Positions 49,915-56,884 of a stretch of 56,884 nt of DNA are shown piece by piece; positions within the stretch are counted from its first letter, which is position 1, and each line of letters starts with the position of its first letter. Origin of the DNA: an uncultured Alphaproteobacteria bacterium (GTDB lineage Bacteria; Pseudomonadota; Alphaproteobacteria; Rhodobacterales; Rhodobacteraceae); the NCBI GenBank assembly GCA_902524655.1, contig CABZEG010000007.1, forward strand, positions 1-56,884, read 5' to 3'. Made by a program: the position numbers and the translations under genes. The notes beneath the pieces are model-generated. The model was not told the origin of the DNA. It was given only the letters and a program-made list of their open reading frames with translations, and did no database searches.

Positions 49915-50800
49915 AAGATTTTTTCTTTTCTCTATAGAGAATAAATAGAGTAGAGCCAACAATAAAAAAAGTACCAATCAAAAAGTTCAAATCGATTTTT
50001 TCATTAAATACTATTATTCCAATCACTACTCCCATTGGAATGGTAGTATAATGTACAGGAGCAAGAGACGAAGCAGACGCGTACGTGTGGCTTAACGCCA
50101 TAAAAATTTGTTGTGCGCTTGCCATAACTCCAACGATAATTAGCATGGCCCATATTCCAGGTGATATATTATCAAACGTTAATGTTGAAATACAATATAT
50201 GCTGAAGACAAATGAGCCAAATAAGTTGTACCAAAATGCTGTCGCGACAGCATTTTCAGTCATACCTAGCCTCCTCAGCGAAACAAACATTATTGATGCA
50301 AAAAGAGTCCCAAGAAAAATATAAAGTAAACCTATATTATACCAGTTTTTGGAGTCTGGATCGATTATTATTACAGCACCTGATAAGCCTACGAGTATAG
50401 CAGACCATCTATAGATGCCCACGTTCTCGCCAAGAAAAAGAATTGAAAGGATACAAATAAAAATCGGCATAACTTGTGATAAAGCCAATGCTTTGCTTAT
50501 ATCTAAATGAATTACAGATAGATACCAAAAGGATAATCCCAATAAACCGGCAACACTACGAAGAGACATTACTTTTTTGTTTTTTATTTTAAAATAACTT
50601 GTTCCGCCAATCTTCAGACCTATTGCTACTAATATTGGTAAGCAAAATAAGTATCTAAACATTAAGACGATAGATAAAGAAACATCACTCGAAAAGTATT
50701 TTATAATGGCAACAATCGAAGTGCCCAATACTATTTCTAAAAATAAAAAAAGAGCGCCGAGAAAATACGATTCGCGTGAGAAGATAAATGATCCATTCAT
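49907..50800 (-). CDS. EamA/DMT-family permease
   Basis: An integral membrane protein of 297 residues, about ten hydrophobic segments in two five-helix EamA repeats (starting near LFLFLEIVLGTSIVAIIKYF and near WYNIGLLYIFLGTLFASI). SALLVGLSGAVIIIDPD-like and APVHYTTIPMGVVIGIIVFNEKI are conserved elements of drug/metabolite transporters. The substrate may be an amino acid or metabolite. Downstream of the P450 with 3 bp between, so likely co-transcribed. Confidence 0.88.
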   Translation of the reverse strand: MNGSFIFSRESYFLGALFLFLEIVLGTSIVAIIKYFSSDVSLSIVLMFRYLFCLPILVAIGLKIGGTSYFKIKNKKVMSLRSVAGLLGLSFWYLSVIHLDISKALALSQVMPIFICILSILFLGENVGIYRWSAILVGLSGAVIIIDPDSKNWYNIGLLYIFLGTLFASIMFVSLRRLGMTENAVATAFWYNLFGSFVFSIYCISTLTFDNISPGIWAMLIIVGVMASAQQIFMALSHTYASASSLAPVHYTTIPMGVVIGIIVFNEKIDLNFLIGTFFIVGSTLFILYREKKKSSS

Positions 50801-50803
50801 TTT

Positions 50804-51967
50804 TCACCATTCGCATTCAAGAGACGAAATACCTCTAAAAGCCCAGCCATCAAAATTGTACTCCTTTTTATCAACCAATTTTAACTTAGGAAATGCTGAA
50901 AATAGTTTTGGTAACGCAACTAAGCTTATCATGGTACTCGCTATTGATGCTCCTGCGCAAAAATGAGGTCCTGCACCAAAATGAATTGATTTAGAGCAAT
51001 CTCGTTCTAACTGAAACTTTTCAGGATTAGTGAACACTTTTTCGTCTCGGTTAGCGGAGGAAAACATCAGGAACACTCTGTCTCCTTTTTTTAAAAAAAC
51101 ATTTTTATATAAAAAATCTTTCGCTATTTCTCTTGGAGACATACCAATAGGAGACATCCAACGACAAAATTCATTAAATAATTGATCCCAATCAGCCTTT
51201 TCAATTAAACGCTTTTTTAATCCAAAATTTAAAGCAGCCCATATACATCCGGCTATTGCGTCGCGAGGTTCATTTTGCCCTCCAGAGATTGCTAACTTGA
51301 TATTAGCACTGATTTGATCTGCGCTAAGGTTGCCCTCTAGCATCGTACTAATCATTGAAAAATCAGAGTCTCTATTTTTTGTCCTGACAATTTCATTAAT
51401 ATGTGCATCAATACTTTCAGTACAGTTATTGCAGTATTTTTCAATATTTTTATCTCCAGTATAATTAGAACAGCCATCGATCATACCCTGACTCACTCTG
51501 TCCATTTCATCTGCCGTCATATTAGTAAGCCCAGTAACTAGTTTAAGACATTCGGCGGAAAACTCCTTGGCATATAATGTGAGAAGGTCTCCAGTTTTGA
51601 GCATCTTAATTTTATCAACTATATTATCGGCAATAGTCTCAAATCTATCTTTCCAATGATCCCTAGATGTTTTAGGAGAAATTGTCTTAAATATAGTTTT
51701 TCTTTCCATCAAATGGTCTTTCCCATCTTTTCTCATCATGTTTTGTCCCATTAAAAGCGTCATAAGTCCTTGAGGCTGAACAGAAGAAAATACATCGATA
51801 TTCTTTTCACACTCATAGATTGATTCTCTATCACAAATCATTGTCGCTTTCACTTGGGGAACAAAACAAATAGGATTGAGCGTTCGCATTTCCTTTAAAT
51901 CGGGATACGGATTACTAGTGAAATTTGAAATATCTATATTAAAAACCGGTTTTTCTTTCATAATCAT
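50804..51967 (-). CDS. Cytochrome P450
   Basis: P450 monooxygenase of 387 residues, soluble bacterial type. Haem-binding loop FGAGPHFCAGA (with the Cys ligand near residue 345), K-helix ExxR as EFCR and the I-helix with GGQNEPRDAIAG replacing the usual AGxDT; NEPRD is a pattern I recall in some alphaproteobacterial P450s. No membrane anchor. Needs ferredoxin and reductase, not encoded here. Gene end is 3 bp from the downstream DMT permease. Two ATGs (51967 and 51961) are possible starts; no strong ribosome site. Confidence 0.92.
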   Translation of the reverse strand: MIMKEKPVFNIDISNFTSNPYPDLKEMRTLNPICFVPQVKATMICDRESIYECEKNIDVFSSVQPQGLMTLLMGQNMMRKDGKDHLMERKTIFKTISPKTSRDHWKDRFETIADNIVDKIKMLKTGDLLTLYAKEFSAECLKLVTGLTNMTADEMDRVSQGMIDGCSNYTGDKNIEKYCNNCTESIDAHINEIVRTKNRDSDFSMISTMLEGNLSADQISANIKLAISGGQNEPRDAIAGCIWAALNFGLKKRLIEKADWDQLFNEFCRWMSPIGMSPREIAKDFLYKNVFLKKGDRVFLMFSSANRDEKVFTNPEKFQLERDCSKSIHFGAGPHFCAGASIASTMISLVALPKLFSAFPKLKLVDKKEYNFDGWAFRGISSLECEW

Positions 51968-52170
51968 TTTAGCAAACCATGAGTTTCAAACATGTACAAT
52001 TAAAATCAGCTAAAAAAAAAATATTTGTCTTGGATTTAACAAATATTTCACTATTTTTCATTGAGTACCTGCGACCAGCATACGTATATATTTTTTTCGA
52101 AATGAGACCAACTCACTTAAGCTACAAAGTACACAAATTCACATCTATTGGAAAAATGGAATAAAATACC

Positions 52171-53931
52171 GTGGATAATAAGCACAGTAATCTTCAAAGT
52201 CCTAAAGGCTACCAGTTGAAGCAGCTCTTTAAACAAATTTTCATACCACACTTATTCTGGGCATTGGTAGCCCTTGTATTTCTCCTTGTTACAGTTTTGA
52301 TAACGTTATCACTACCCGTAATGGTGCGCTACATCGTTGACGGTTATGTATTTAATATTGAAACCGGTCAAAAATATCTTTTTATAAGTTGTGTCTTAGT
52401 AACTGTCGCGGCGTTTGGCACAGCTATTCGTTTTTATTTAGTAACATTACTTGGAGAACGATTGGTTTCTGATCTAAGGCAAGAGTTATTCGAAAAGATT
52501 ATAAATTTGAGCCCGAATTTTTTTGAGAAAAATTTAACCGGTGATCTAGTGTCTAGAATAAATGCAGATACAACTCTTGTGCAAAGCGTTGCGGGATCTA
52601 CTTTATCTCTTGCTATAAGAAATACATTGCTATTCTTAGGGGGGATAGTACTGATGTTTTCTACATCTATAAAATTAGCATCCTTTTCTCTTCTTATCAT
52701 CCCGCTAATAGTTTTCCCCTTACTGTACTTTGGAAGATTTTTACGAAAGCTAACCCGTCAAACACAAGATAAATTGGCGGACAGCGCCGGGCTGGCGTCT
52801 GAATACATTTTTGCTGCAACAACAATTCAAACAAATAGCTATCAAGACCATTCGGTAGCAGAATATAACGAATTAATAGAGGATAGTTACATCAAATCAA
52901 AAATGCGAGTTTTCGCTAGATCAATTATGGTTTTTTTAATTATTATTTTGGTATTTTTAGCTATTTCTTTTGTTGTTTGGGCAGGCCTTAAGGATGTTGA
53001 GAGTGGTAGTTTTTCGATAGGTGAATTGCTTCAATTTTGTCTCTACTCTTTGGTTGTGGGAGTAAGTGTAGGAGCCATAACGGAGACTTACGGAGAGATT
53101 AGTAAATTTTTAGGCGCTTTGGATAGAATAGGAGAAATTTTTAATACGTTGGATCCAGTGCAAGAACCCTTTGATCCAATGCCGATAAAAACTCCAATAA
53201 ATGGATCGATCACTTTTAAAAAAGTTAGATTTTCTTACCCAATGAGAGAGGAAATCGCAGCTTTAGATATTCCTAGACTTACTATACATAAAAATGAAAA
53301 GGTAGCCTTGGTAGGCCTTTCAGGAGCGGGGAAGACCACCTTCTTTCAACTGATACAGAGATTATATGATACTAGTAAAGGGTCTATTTTAATTGATAAC
53401 TATCCTATTACTAAGGTTTCTAAATCTCATTTAAGGCAACAGATGGCCTATGTTCCTCAGGAACCTGTTATTTTTTCCAAATCAGTATTAGACAATATTC
53501 GCGTTGGAAGGGTTAAGGCGTCATTGGAAGAAGTCAAAAAGGCTGCAAAGCTTGCTTGTGCAGAGGAATTCATAAAGGACTTGCCGCAGGGATACGACAC
53601 TGTTTTGGGTGAAAGAGGACTATTGATTTCGGTTGGACAAAAGCAAAGGATAGCAATTGCAAGGGCGATATTAAGAGATGCTCCAATCCTTCTTCTGGAT
53701 GAAGCAACTTCTTCTCTAGACGCAATATCAGAAAACGCAATAAAGAAAGCAATTGATAATGTGTCTGGAAATAAGACAATAATTGTAATTGCGCATCGGC
53801 TTGCAACTGTAAAAAATGCAGACAGAATAATTTTCCTTGAGAATGGGATGATTAAAAATGAGGGGTCTCATAAAGAATTGATGCAATCAAATAAAAAATA
53901 TAGAAAATTAGCTGATCTACAATTCTTGTGA
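52171..53931 (+). CDS. ABC-transporter exporter (MsbA/ABCB half-transporter) with altered signature motif
   Basis: A 586-residue half-transporter: six transmembrane helices (about residues 30-310) and an ATPase domain. Walker A is VGLSGAGKTTF near 385; Q-loop VPQEPVIFS. The signature, normally LSGGQ, reads ISVGQ (486-490, nucleotides 53626-53640, Val488 for Gly). Walker B is PILLLDEATSSLDA and the H-loop VIAHRLATV. The start GTG has only a weak ribosome site. Probably exports a lipid or other hydrophobic compound; the altered signature may slow ATP turnover. No partner gene; a homodimer is likely. Confidence 0.92.
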   Translation: MDNKHSNLQSPKGYQLKQLFKQIFIPHLFWALVALVFLLVTVLITLSLPVMVRYIVDGYVFNIETGQKYLFISCVLVTVAAFGTAIRFYLVTLLGERLVSDLRQELFEKIINLSPNFFEKNLTGDLVSRINADTTLVQSVAGSTLSLAIRNTLLFLGGIVLMFSTSIKLASFSLLIIPLIVFPLLYFGRFLRKLTRQTQDKLADSAGLASEYIFAATTIQTNSYQDHSVAEYNELIEDSYIKSKMRVFARSIMVFLIIILVFLAISFVVWAGLKDVESGSFSIGELLQFCLYSLVVGVSVGAITETYGEISKFLGALDRIGEIFNTLDPVQEPFDPMPIKTPINGSITFKKVRFSYPMREEIAALDIPRLTIHKNEKVALVGLSGAGKTTFFQLIQRLYDTSKGSILIDNYPITKVSKSHLRQQMAYVPQEPVIFSKSVLDNIRVGRVKASLEEVKKAAKLACAEEFIKDLPQGYDTVLGERGLLISVGQKQRIAIARAILRDAPILLLDEATSSLDAISENAIKKAIDNVSGNKTIIVIAHRLATVKNADRIIFLENGMIKNEGSHKELMQSNKKYRKLADLQFL

Positions 53932-53936
53932 TTTCA

Positions 53937-53957
53937 ACACTTTGTTCTTGAAAGTGT
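53937..53957 (+). other. Inverted repeat after the ABC exporter gene
   Basis: ACACTTT and AAAGTGT flank seven bases just beyond the stop. It lacks a T run, so is either a weak terminator or an operator for the acyl-CoA ligase whose promoter-like TTGAAA-N18-TATTGT begins within it. Confidence 0.35.
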
Positions 53958-53997
53958 GACGGATTGCCGTTTATTGTATAAGAAAGGGAAAATGTAA

Positions 53998-55887
53998 ATG
54001 AAATGGGAAACGCTAGCAAGCACTGAAGCTATAGAGAAAGAAATGCCTTTCGAGAAACGCCTCGAGGCGAAAACTGTATATTCCTTATTATCAAGAACTG
54101 CAATGAAATACTCGGGAAGACCTGCCGTATCTTTTCAGCTCGAATCTGATCCAAAGTCAAGTGCAGAAACTTTAAATTGGGGCCAGCTGCAGTCGAAAGT
54201 AACACAGGCTGCTAATGGTTTTAAATCATTAGGAGCGTCAGAAGAAAATAAGGTGGCGTACATATTGCCCATCTGTACTGAAGCTATTATTTCTTTTCTC
54301 GCTGGCACAACATCAGGTATTGTTGTCCCTATTAGTCCACTTTTAGAGTCTAAACAAATAGCTGGAATACTAAAGCTTGCGGGAGTAAAAATAGTGGTTA
54401 GCATTAAATCTTTACCAAAGACAGATGTCGCCCAGAAGGTATCTGAGGCACTAGAGGAGTGCCCAGATGTTTCCCATCTAATTGAAGTTGATTTAGTCAG
54501 ATATTTGAATTTTCCAAAGAGCTGGATCGCACCTTTGATAAGACCAAAGGTAAAGTCTAAGCACTCTGCCACGATTGTATCATTTGATGATTTGTTGGCT
54601 GCACAATCTGGTTCCTCTTTAACTTTTAAGGATGACGTTAAGGATCGTACAGCTGCTATGTTTCATACAGGAGGAACAACGGGAGTGCCAAAGCTTGCGC
54701 AACACTCTTTTATCGGGATGTTATATCAGGGATGGGCTATTCCAGCAATTCTGCCAAAGTGGAATGATAAGGATACTATACTCTGCCCTCTGCCACTGTT
54801 TCATGTTTTTGCCGTTTATCCTAACTTAATGACTTGTGTTACCTCTGGTGCTCATATAGTTTTCTTGACACCACAAGGCTATAGAGGAGAGGGTGTTTTT
54901 GACAATTTCTGGAAATTGGTTGAAAGATGGAAACCCGCTTTTATTACTTTGGTGCCCACGGCTGCAGCAGAATTGATGCAAAGACCTGTAAACGCGGATG
55001 TATCTTCACTTCGCTTTGCCCTTTGTGGATCAGCTCCAATGCCAAGTGAGTTGTTTAAAAAGTTTGAAAATGCAACAGGAATTACTATCATGGAGGGCTA
55101 CGGGATGACCGAGGCTCACTGCAATATATCTTGTAATCCTATAGAGGGAGAAAGAAAAATTGGAACGGTAGGCATTCCTGTTCCTTACACAAAAGTAAAA
55201 TTGGTAAAGCATGAAGGTAACCGAAAAAATTTAATTGAGTGTGATATTGGTGAAATTGGTGAAATTTGTGTCTCAGGCCCTGGGGTCTTAGCTGGGAGAA
55301 CTTATACAGATTCCGAAAAAAACAATGAATTATATTTTGAAGAAAAATTTTTAAGAACTGGTGATTTGGGGTTTTTAGATAATGATGGATATTTAAAGAT
55401 TACCGGGAGAGCAAAAGATTTGATTATAAGAGGCGGTCATAATATTGATCCAGCAATAGCTGAAGAGGCTCTAGCGTCACATCCTTCCGTAGCTATGGTT
55501 GGGGTAGTAGGGCAACCTGATGCTAGAGTTGGTGAGATGCCGTGTGCTTTTATCGAGCTCACTAAAGGATCTAAAGTTGACATTGAGGAGTTGGTTGAAC
55601 ATGTGGAGAAAAATATAGGCGAGAAAGCAGCGGCTCCCAAGCATTTTGATTTAGTAGAAGAAATGCCAAAAACTCCTATCGGTAAGATTTTCAAACCTGA
55701 ATTGAGAAAGAGAGCGATAACTCGAGTTTATAACGAGGCGTTGGAACAATCTGGGCTTAGCTCGAGGGTGCAAGAAGTAATTGATCATCCCAATAAGGGC
55801 TTAACAGCTGTAATTGCAAAAAATGGGGTGAACGATAAAAAGAAAATTGCCAAAATATTGGACAAATTTATTTTTTCTTGGGAGTAG
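53998..55887 (+). CDS. Acyl-CoA synthetase (AMP-forming), long form
   Basis: ANL ligase of 629 residues. The P-loop MFHTGGTTGVPKLAQHSF replaces the usual SG(S/T)TG and retains Gly-Gly-Thr-Thr-Gly. EGYGMTEAHCNIS, RTGDLGFLDNDGYLKITGRAKDLIIRGGHNIDP and the C-terminal catalytic PKTPIGKIFK are all present. The C-terminus continues beyond the ligase core by about 75 residues (QEVIDHPNKGLTAVIAKNG...), longer than most ligases. AAAGGG precedes the ATG. Substrate class not determined; a fatty or branched acid is likely. Confidence 0.92.
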   Translation: MKWETLASTEAIEKEMPFEKRLEAKTVYSLLSRTAMKYSGRPAVSFQLESDPKSSAETLNWGQLQSKVTQAANGFKSLGASEENKVAYILPICTEAIISFLAGTTSGIVVPISPLLESKQIAGILKLAGVKIVVSIKSLPKTDVAQKVSEALEECPDVSHLIEVDLVRYLNFPKSWIAPLIRPKVKSKHSATIVSFDDLLAAQSGSSLTFKDDVKDRTAAMFHTGGTTGVPKLAQHSFIGMLYQGWAIPAILPKWNDKDTILCPLPLFHVFAVYPNLMTCVTSGAHIVFLTPQGYRGEGVFDNFWKLVERWKPAFITLVPTAAAELMQRPVNADVSSLRFALCGSAPMPSELFKKFENATGITIMEGYGMTEAHCNISCNPIEGERKIGTVGIPVPYTKVKLVKHEGNRKNLIECDIGEIGEICVSGPGVLAGRTYTDSEKNNELYFEEKFLRTGDLGFLDNDGYLKITGRAKDLIIRGGHNIDPAIAEEALASHPSVAMVGVVGQPDARVGEMPCAFIELTKGSKVDIEELVEHVEKNIGEKAAAPKHFDLVEEMPKTPIGKIFKPELRKRAITRVYNEALEQSGLSSRVQEVIDHPNKGLTAVIAKNGVNDKKKIAKILDKFIFSWE

Positions 55888-55890
55888 AAA

Positions 55891-56884
55891 TCAAGAACCA
55901 ATACCAAGAATTTCAAATATGGCTCTGACATCCTCTACTTGTTGTAATCTTTGAGTTGACAACAAAGTGTTCTTAAAAACATTATCTTGAAAGAATTCTG
56001 TACTTTCTGGATCAGATAGGCTGGCATTGGCAGTTGATGAAACCAACCGCGTATCCGTGTTTTCTATCGGAGTATCTCCTAACTCTTTCAGCATTCTAGT
56101 AATAGTATCGTCTAAAATATTATTAGTTGCTTCTATTGTTTCATTAACTAATTGAAGCTCTTGAACAGTAATATTTGGAGTTTCTGCTAATAAAGGAGGC
56201 GACGAAGGTGGAGTAGAACTTTTATCTTGGGGGGGAATCTCAAAGTTAAATTTCTCAAGCCTTGAAGTTAGAGATCGCGGTTGAAAACTAATATTTAAAC
56301 GTCTGTCTTCAGCAATCTTTTCTTGCAGCGCATCTGCTATACTTTCGCCTAAACCAACATTTAATTCTATTAAGGGAATATCATTATCAATTAAGCCTTC
56401 AGTGGTATTTATAGCACTCGGTGTATTATTAATGGAATTTATTACATCGGTAAAAAATTTAATTTGGTTTATGACTCTTTGACTCTGAATTGATTGAAAT
56501 AATGCTGTCGAGGAGTTAGGATCTACTTCAATGGGATCAATTAGAAAATCGGATAAAGATTGATTGTCTCCATCATAGCGAAGTGAAGATGCAATCGCCA
56601 ACACATCATTCTGTAATTGGATTTGTTCTAATATTTGATCTACACTTTTTGACCCAACAGAAAAATTTACTTCCTGATTTTCAAGTATCTCGAATCCTAA
56701 GTTAGTTAAGTCTGACGAGAATTTATATATAATAAGATTATAGATTTTCGATAGCTCTTTTTGAGATAAATTGGTATTTAGTATTAAGTTCAAATCTGTT
56801 GGGTCTTGTATTCTTGAAAACTCATCATCCAAGAACTTCTTTGGATCTTTTATTAGTTTGAACTTTTCATCAGGATTTGCCAAA
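55891..56884 (-). CDS. Unknown protein, 5' end cut by window edge
   Basis: I do not recognise a family. At least 330 residues are visible to the window edge; a TTG at 56883 could be the start but the frame is probably open beyond. It is soluble, rich in Asn, Ser, Thr, Gln and acidic residues, no cysteine seen, with a proline-rich linker (SSTPPSSPPLLAETP) near residue 225-240 between two predicted helical parts. The C-terminal part has QQVEDVRAIFEILGIGS. No signal peptide or membrane segment in the visible part. The stop is 3 bp from that of the acyl-CoA ligase, convergent. It could be a structural or scaffold-like protein; this is a guess. Confidence 0.5.
   Translation of the reverse strand, partial: LANPDEKFKLIKDPKKFLDDEFSRIQDPTDLNLILNTNLSQKELSKIYNLIIYKFSSDLTNLGFEILENQEVNFSVGSKSVDQILEQIQLQNDVLAIASSLRYDGDNQSLSDFLIDPIEVDPNSSTALFQSIQSQRVINQIKFFTDVINSINNTPSAINTTEGLIDNDIPLIELNVGLGESIADALQEKIAEDRRLNISFQPRSLTSRLEKFNFEIPPQDKSSTPPSSPPLLAETPNITVQELQLVNETIEATNNILDDTITRMLKELGDTPIENTDTRLVSSTANASLSDPESTEFFQDNVFKNTLLSTQRLQQVEDVRAIFEILGIGS

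Noticed and set aside
51979-52164. 61-residue frame in the gap between the P450 and the ABC exporter
   Set aside because: No ribosome-binding site, no recognisable pattern, and it fills the divergent promoter region; could not be supported.
1-56884. CRISPR array, insertion sequence or replication origin
   Set aside because: No regularly spaced repeats, no transposase or terminal inverted repeats, and no DnaA-box cluster was seen.

Overview
The window is strongly AT-rich bacterial DNA, densely packed and mostly in tight same-strand operons. The gene families suggest a streamlined, probably marine, alphaproteobacterium: a complete high-affinity urea ABC transporter, many acyl-CoA catabolic genes, a homogentisate cluster with a DUF2783 protein, GlmU and MoaA, and tRNAs with encoded CCA ends. 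The taxon is inferred from gene content; no rRNA is present.

Layout. 1-5923 (minus): urtABCDE, with urtE cut by the left edge and a strong hairpin terminator between urtA and urtB. 5924-8250: a disturbed accessory stretch with a structured urt upstream region, an N-terminally truncated HMG-CoA lyase remnant, an NTF2-like protein, an orphan phage terminase small subunit and tRNA-Ser(TGA). 8375-13229: a zinc alcohol dehydrogenase, an unusual asparagine-heptad coiled-coil protein, a crotonase, a DAO-type flavin oxidase and an SDR. 13359-20499 (plus): an eight-gene operon (GST, crotonase, HCCA-isomerase-like DsbA-fold protein, MDR reductase, acyl-CoA ligase, crotonase, two SDRs) that looks like a glutathione-linked acyl-CoA catabolic pathway. 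20489-27071 (minus): TesB, an ACAD11-type kinase, a histidine-phosphatase-fold protein, an ACAD11-type acyl-CoA dehydrogenase, nitronate monooxygenase, thiolase and MaoC hydratase. 27313-32312 (plus): a Liv-type ABC transporter. 32316-37023: serine hydrolase, PaaI thioesterase, amidase and acyl-CoA ligase. 37024-37503: the only gene-free stretch above 300 bp, holding repeated TTAC-N5-GTAA palindromes and a GC-rich hairpin behind a promoter-like sequence. 37504-43631: hmgA-fahA-MBL-flavin monooxygenase-DUF2783, an aromatic (homogentisate) pathway, preceded by two small proteins. 43638-56884: small unknown proteins, a cupin, tRNA-Met, moaA, glmU, a Gph-like phosphatase, a barrel-like secreted protein, tRNA-Gly embedded between two ORFs, a crotonase, a DMT permease, a P450, an ABC exporter, a long acyl-CoA ligase and an unknown protein running off the right edge.

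How it works together. Uptake (Urt and Liv systems) sits beside CoA activation (three AMP-forming ligases), beta-oxidation-type steps (four crotonases, MaoC, SDRs, ACAD, thiolase), CoA release (TesB, PaaI) and ring opening (HmgA/FahA). The most interesting candidate system is the split bacterial equivalent of human ACAD11: adjacent kinase and dehydrogenase genes with a histidine-phosphatase-fold gene between them, which could dispose of hydroxyacyl-CoAs through a phosphorylated intermediate. I recognise no transcription factor anywhere in the window.
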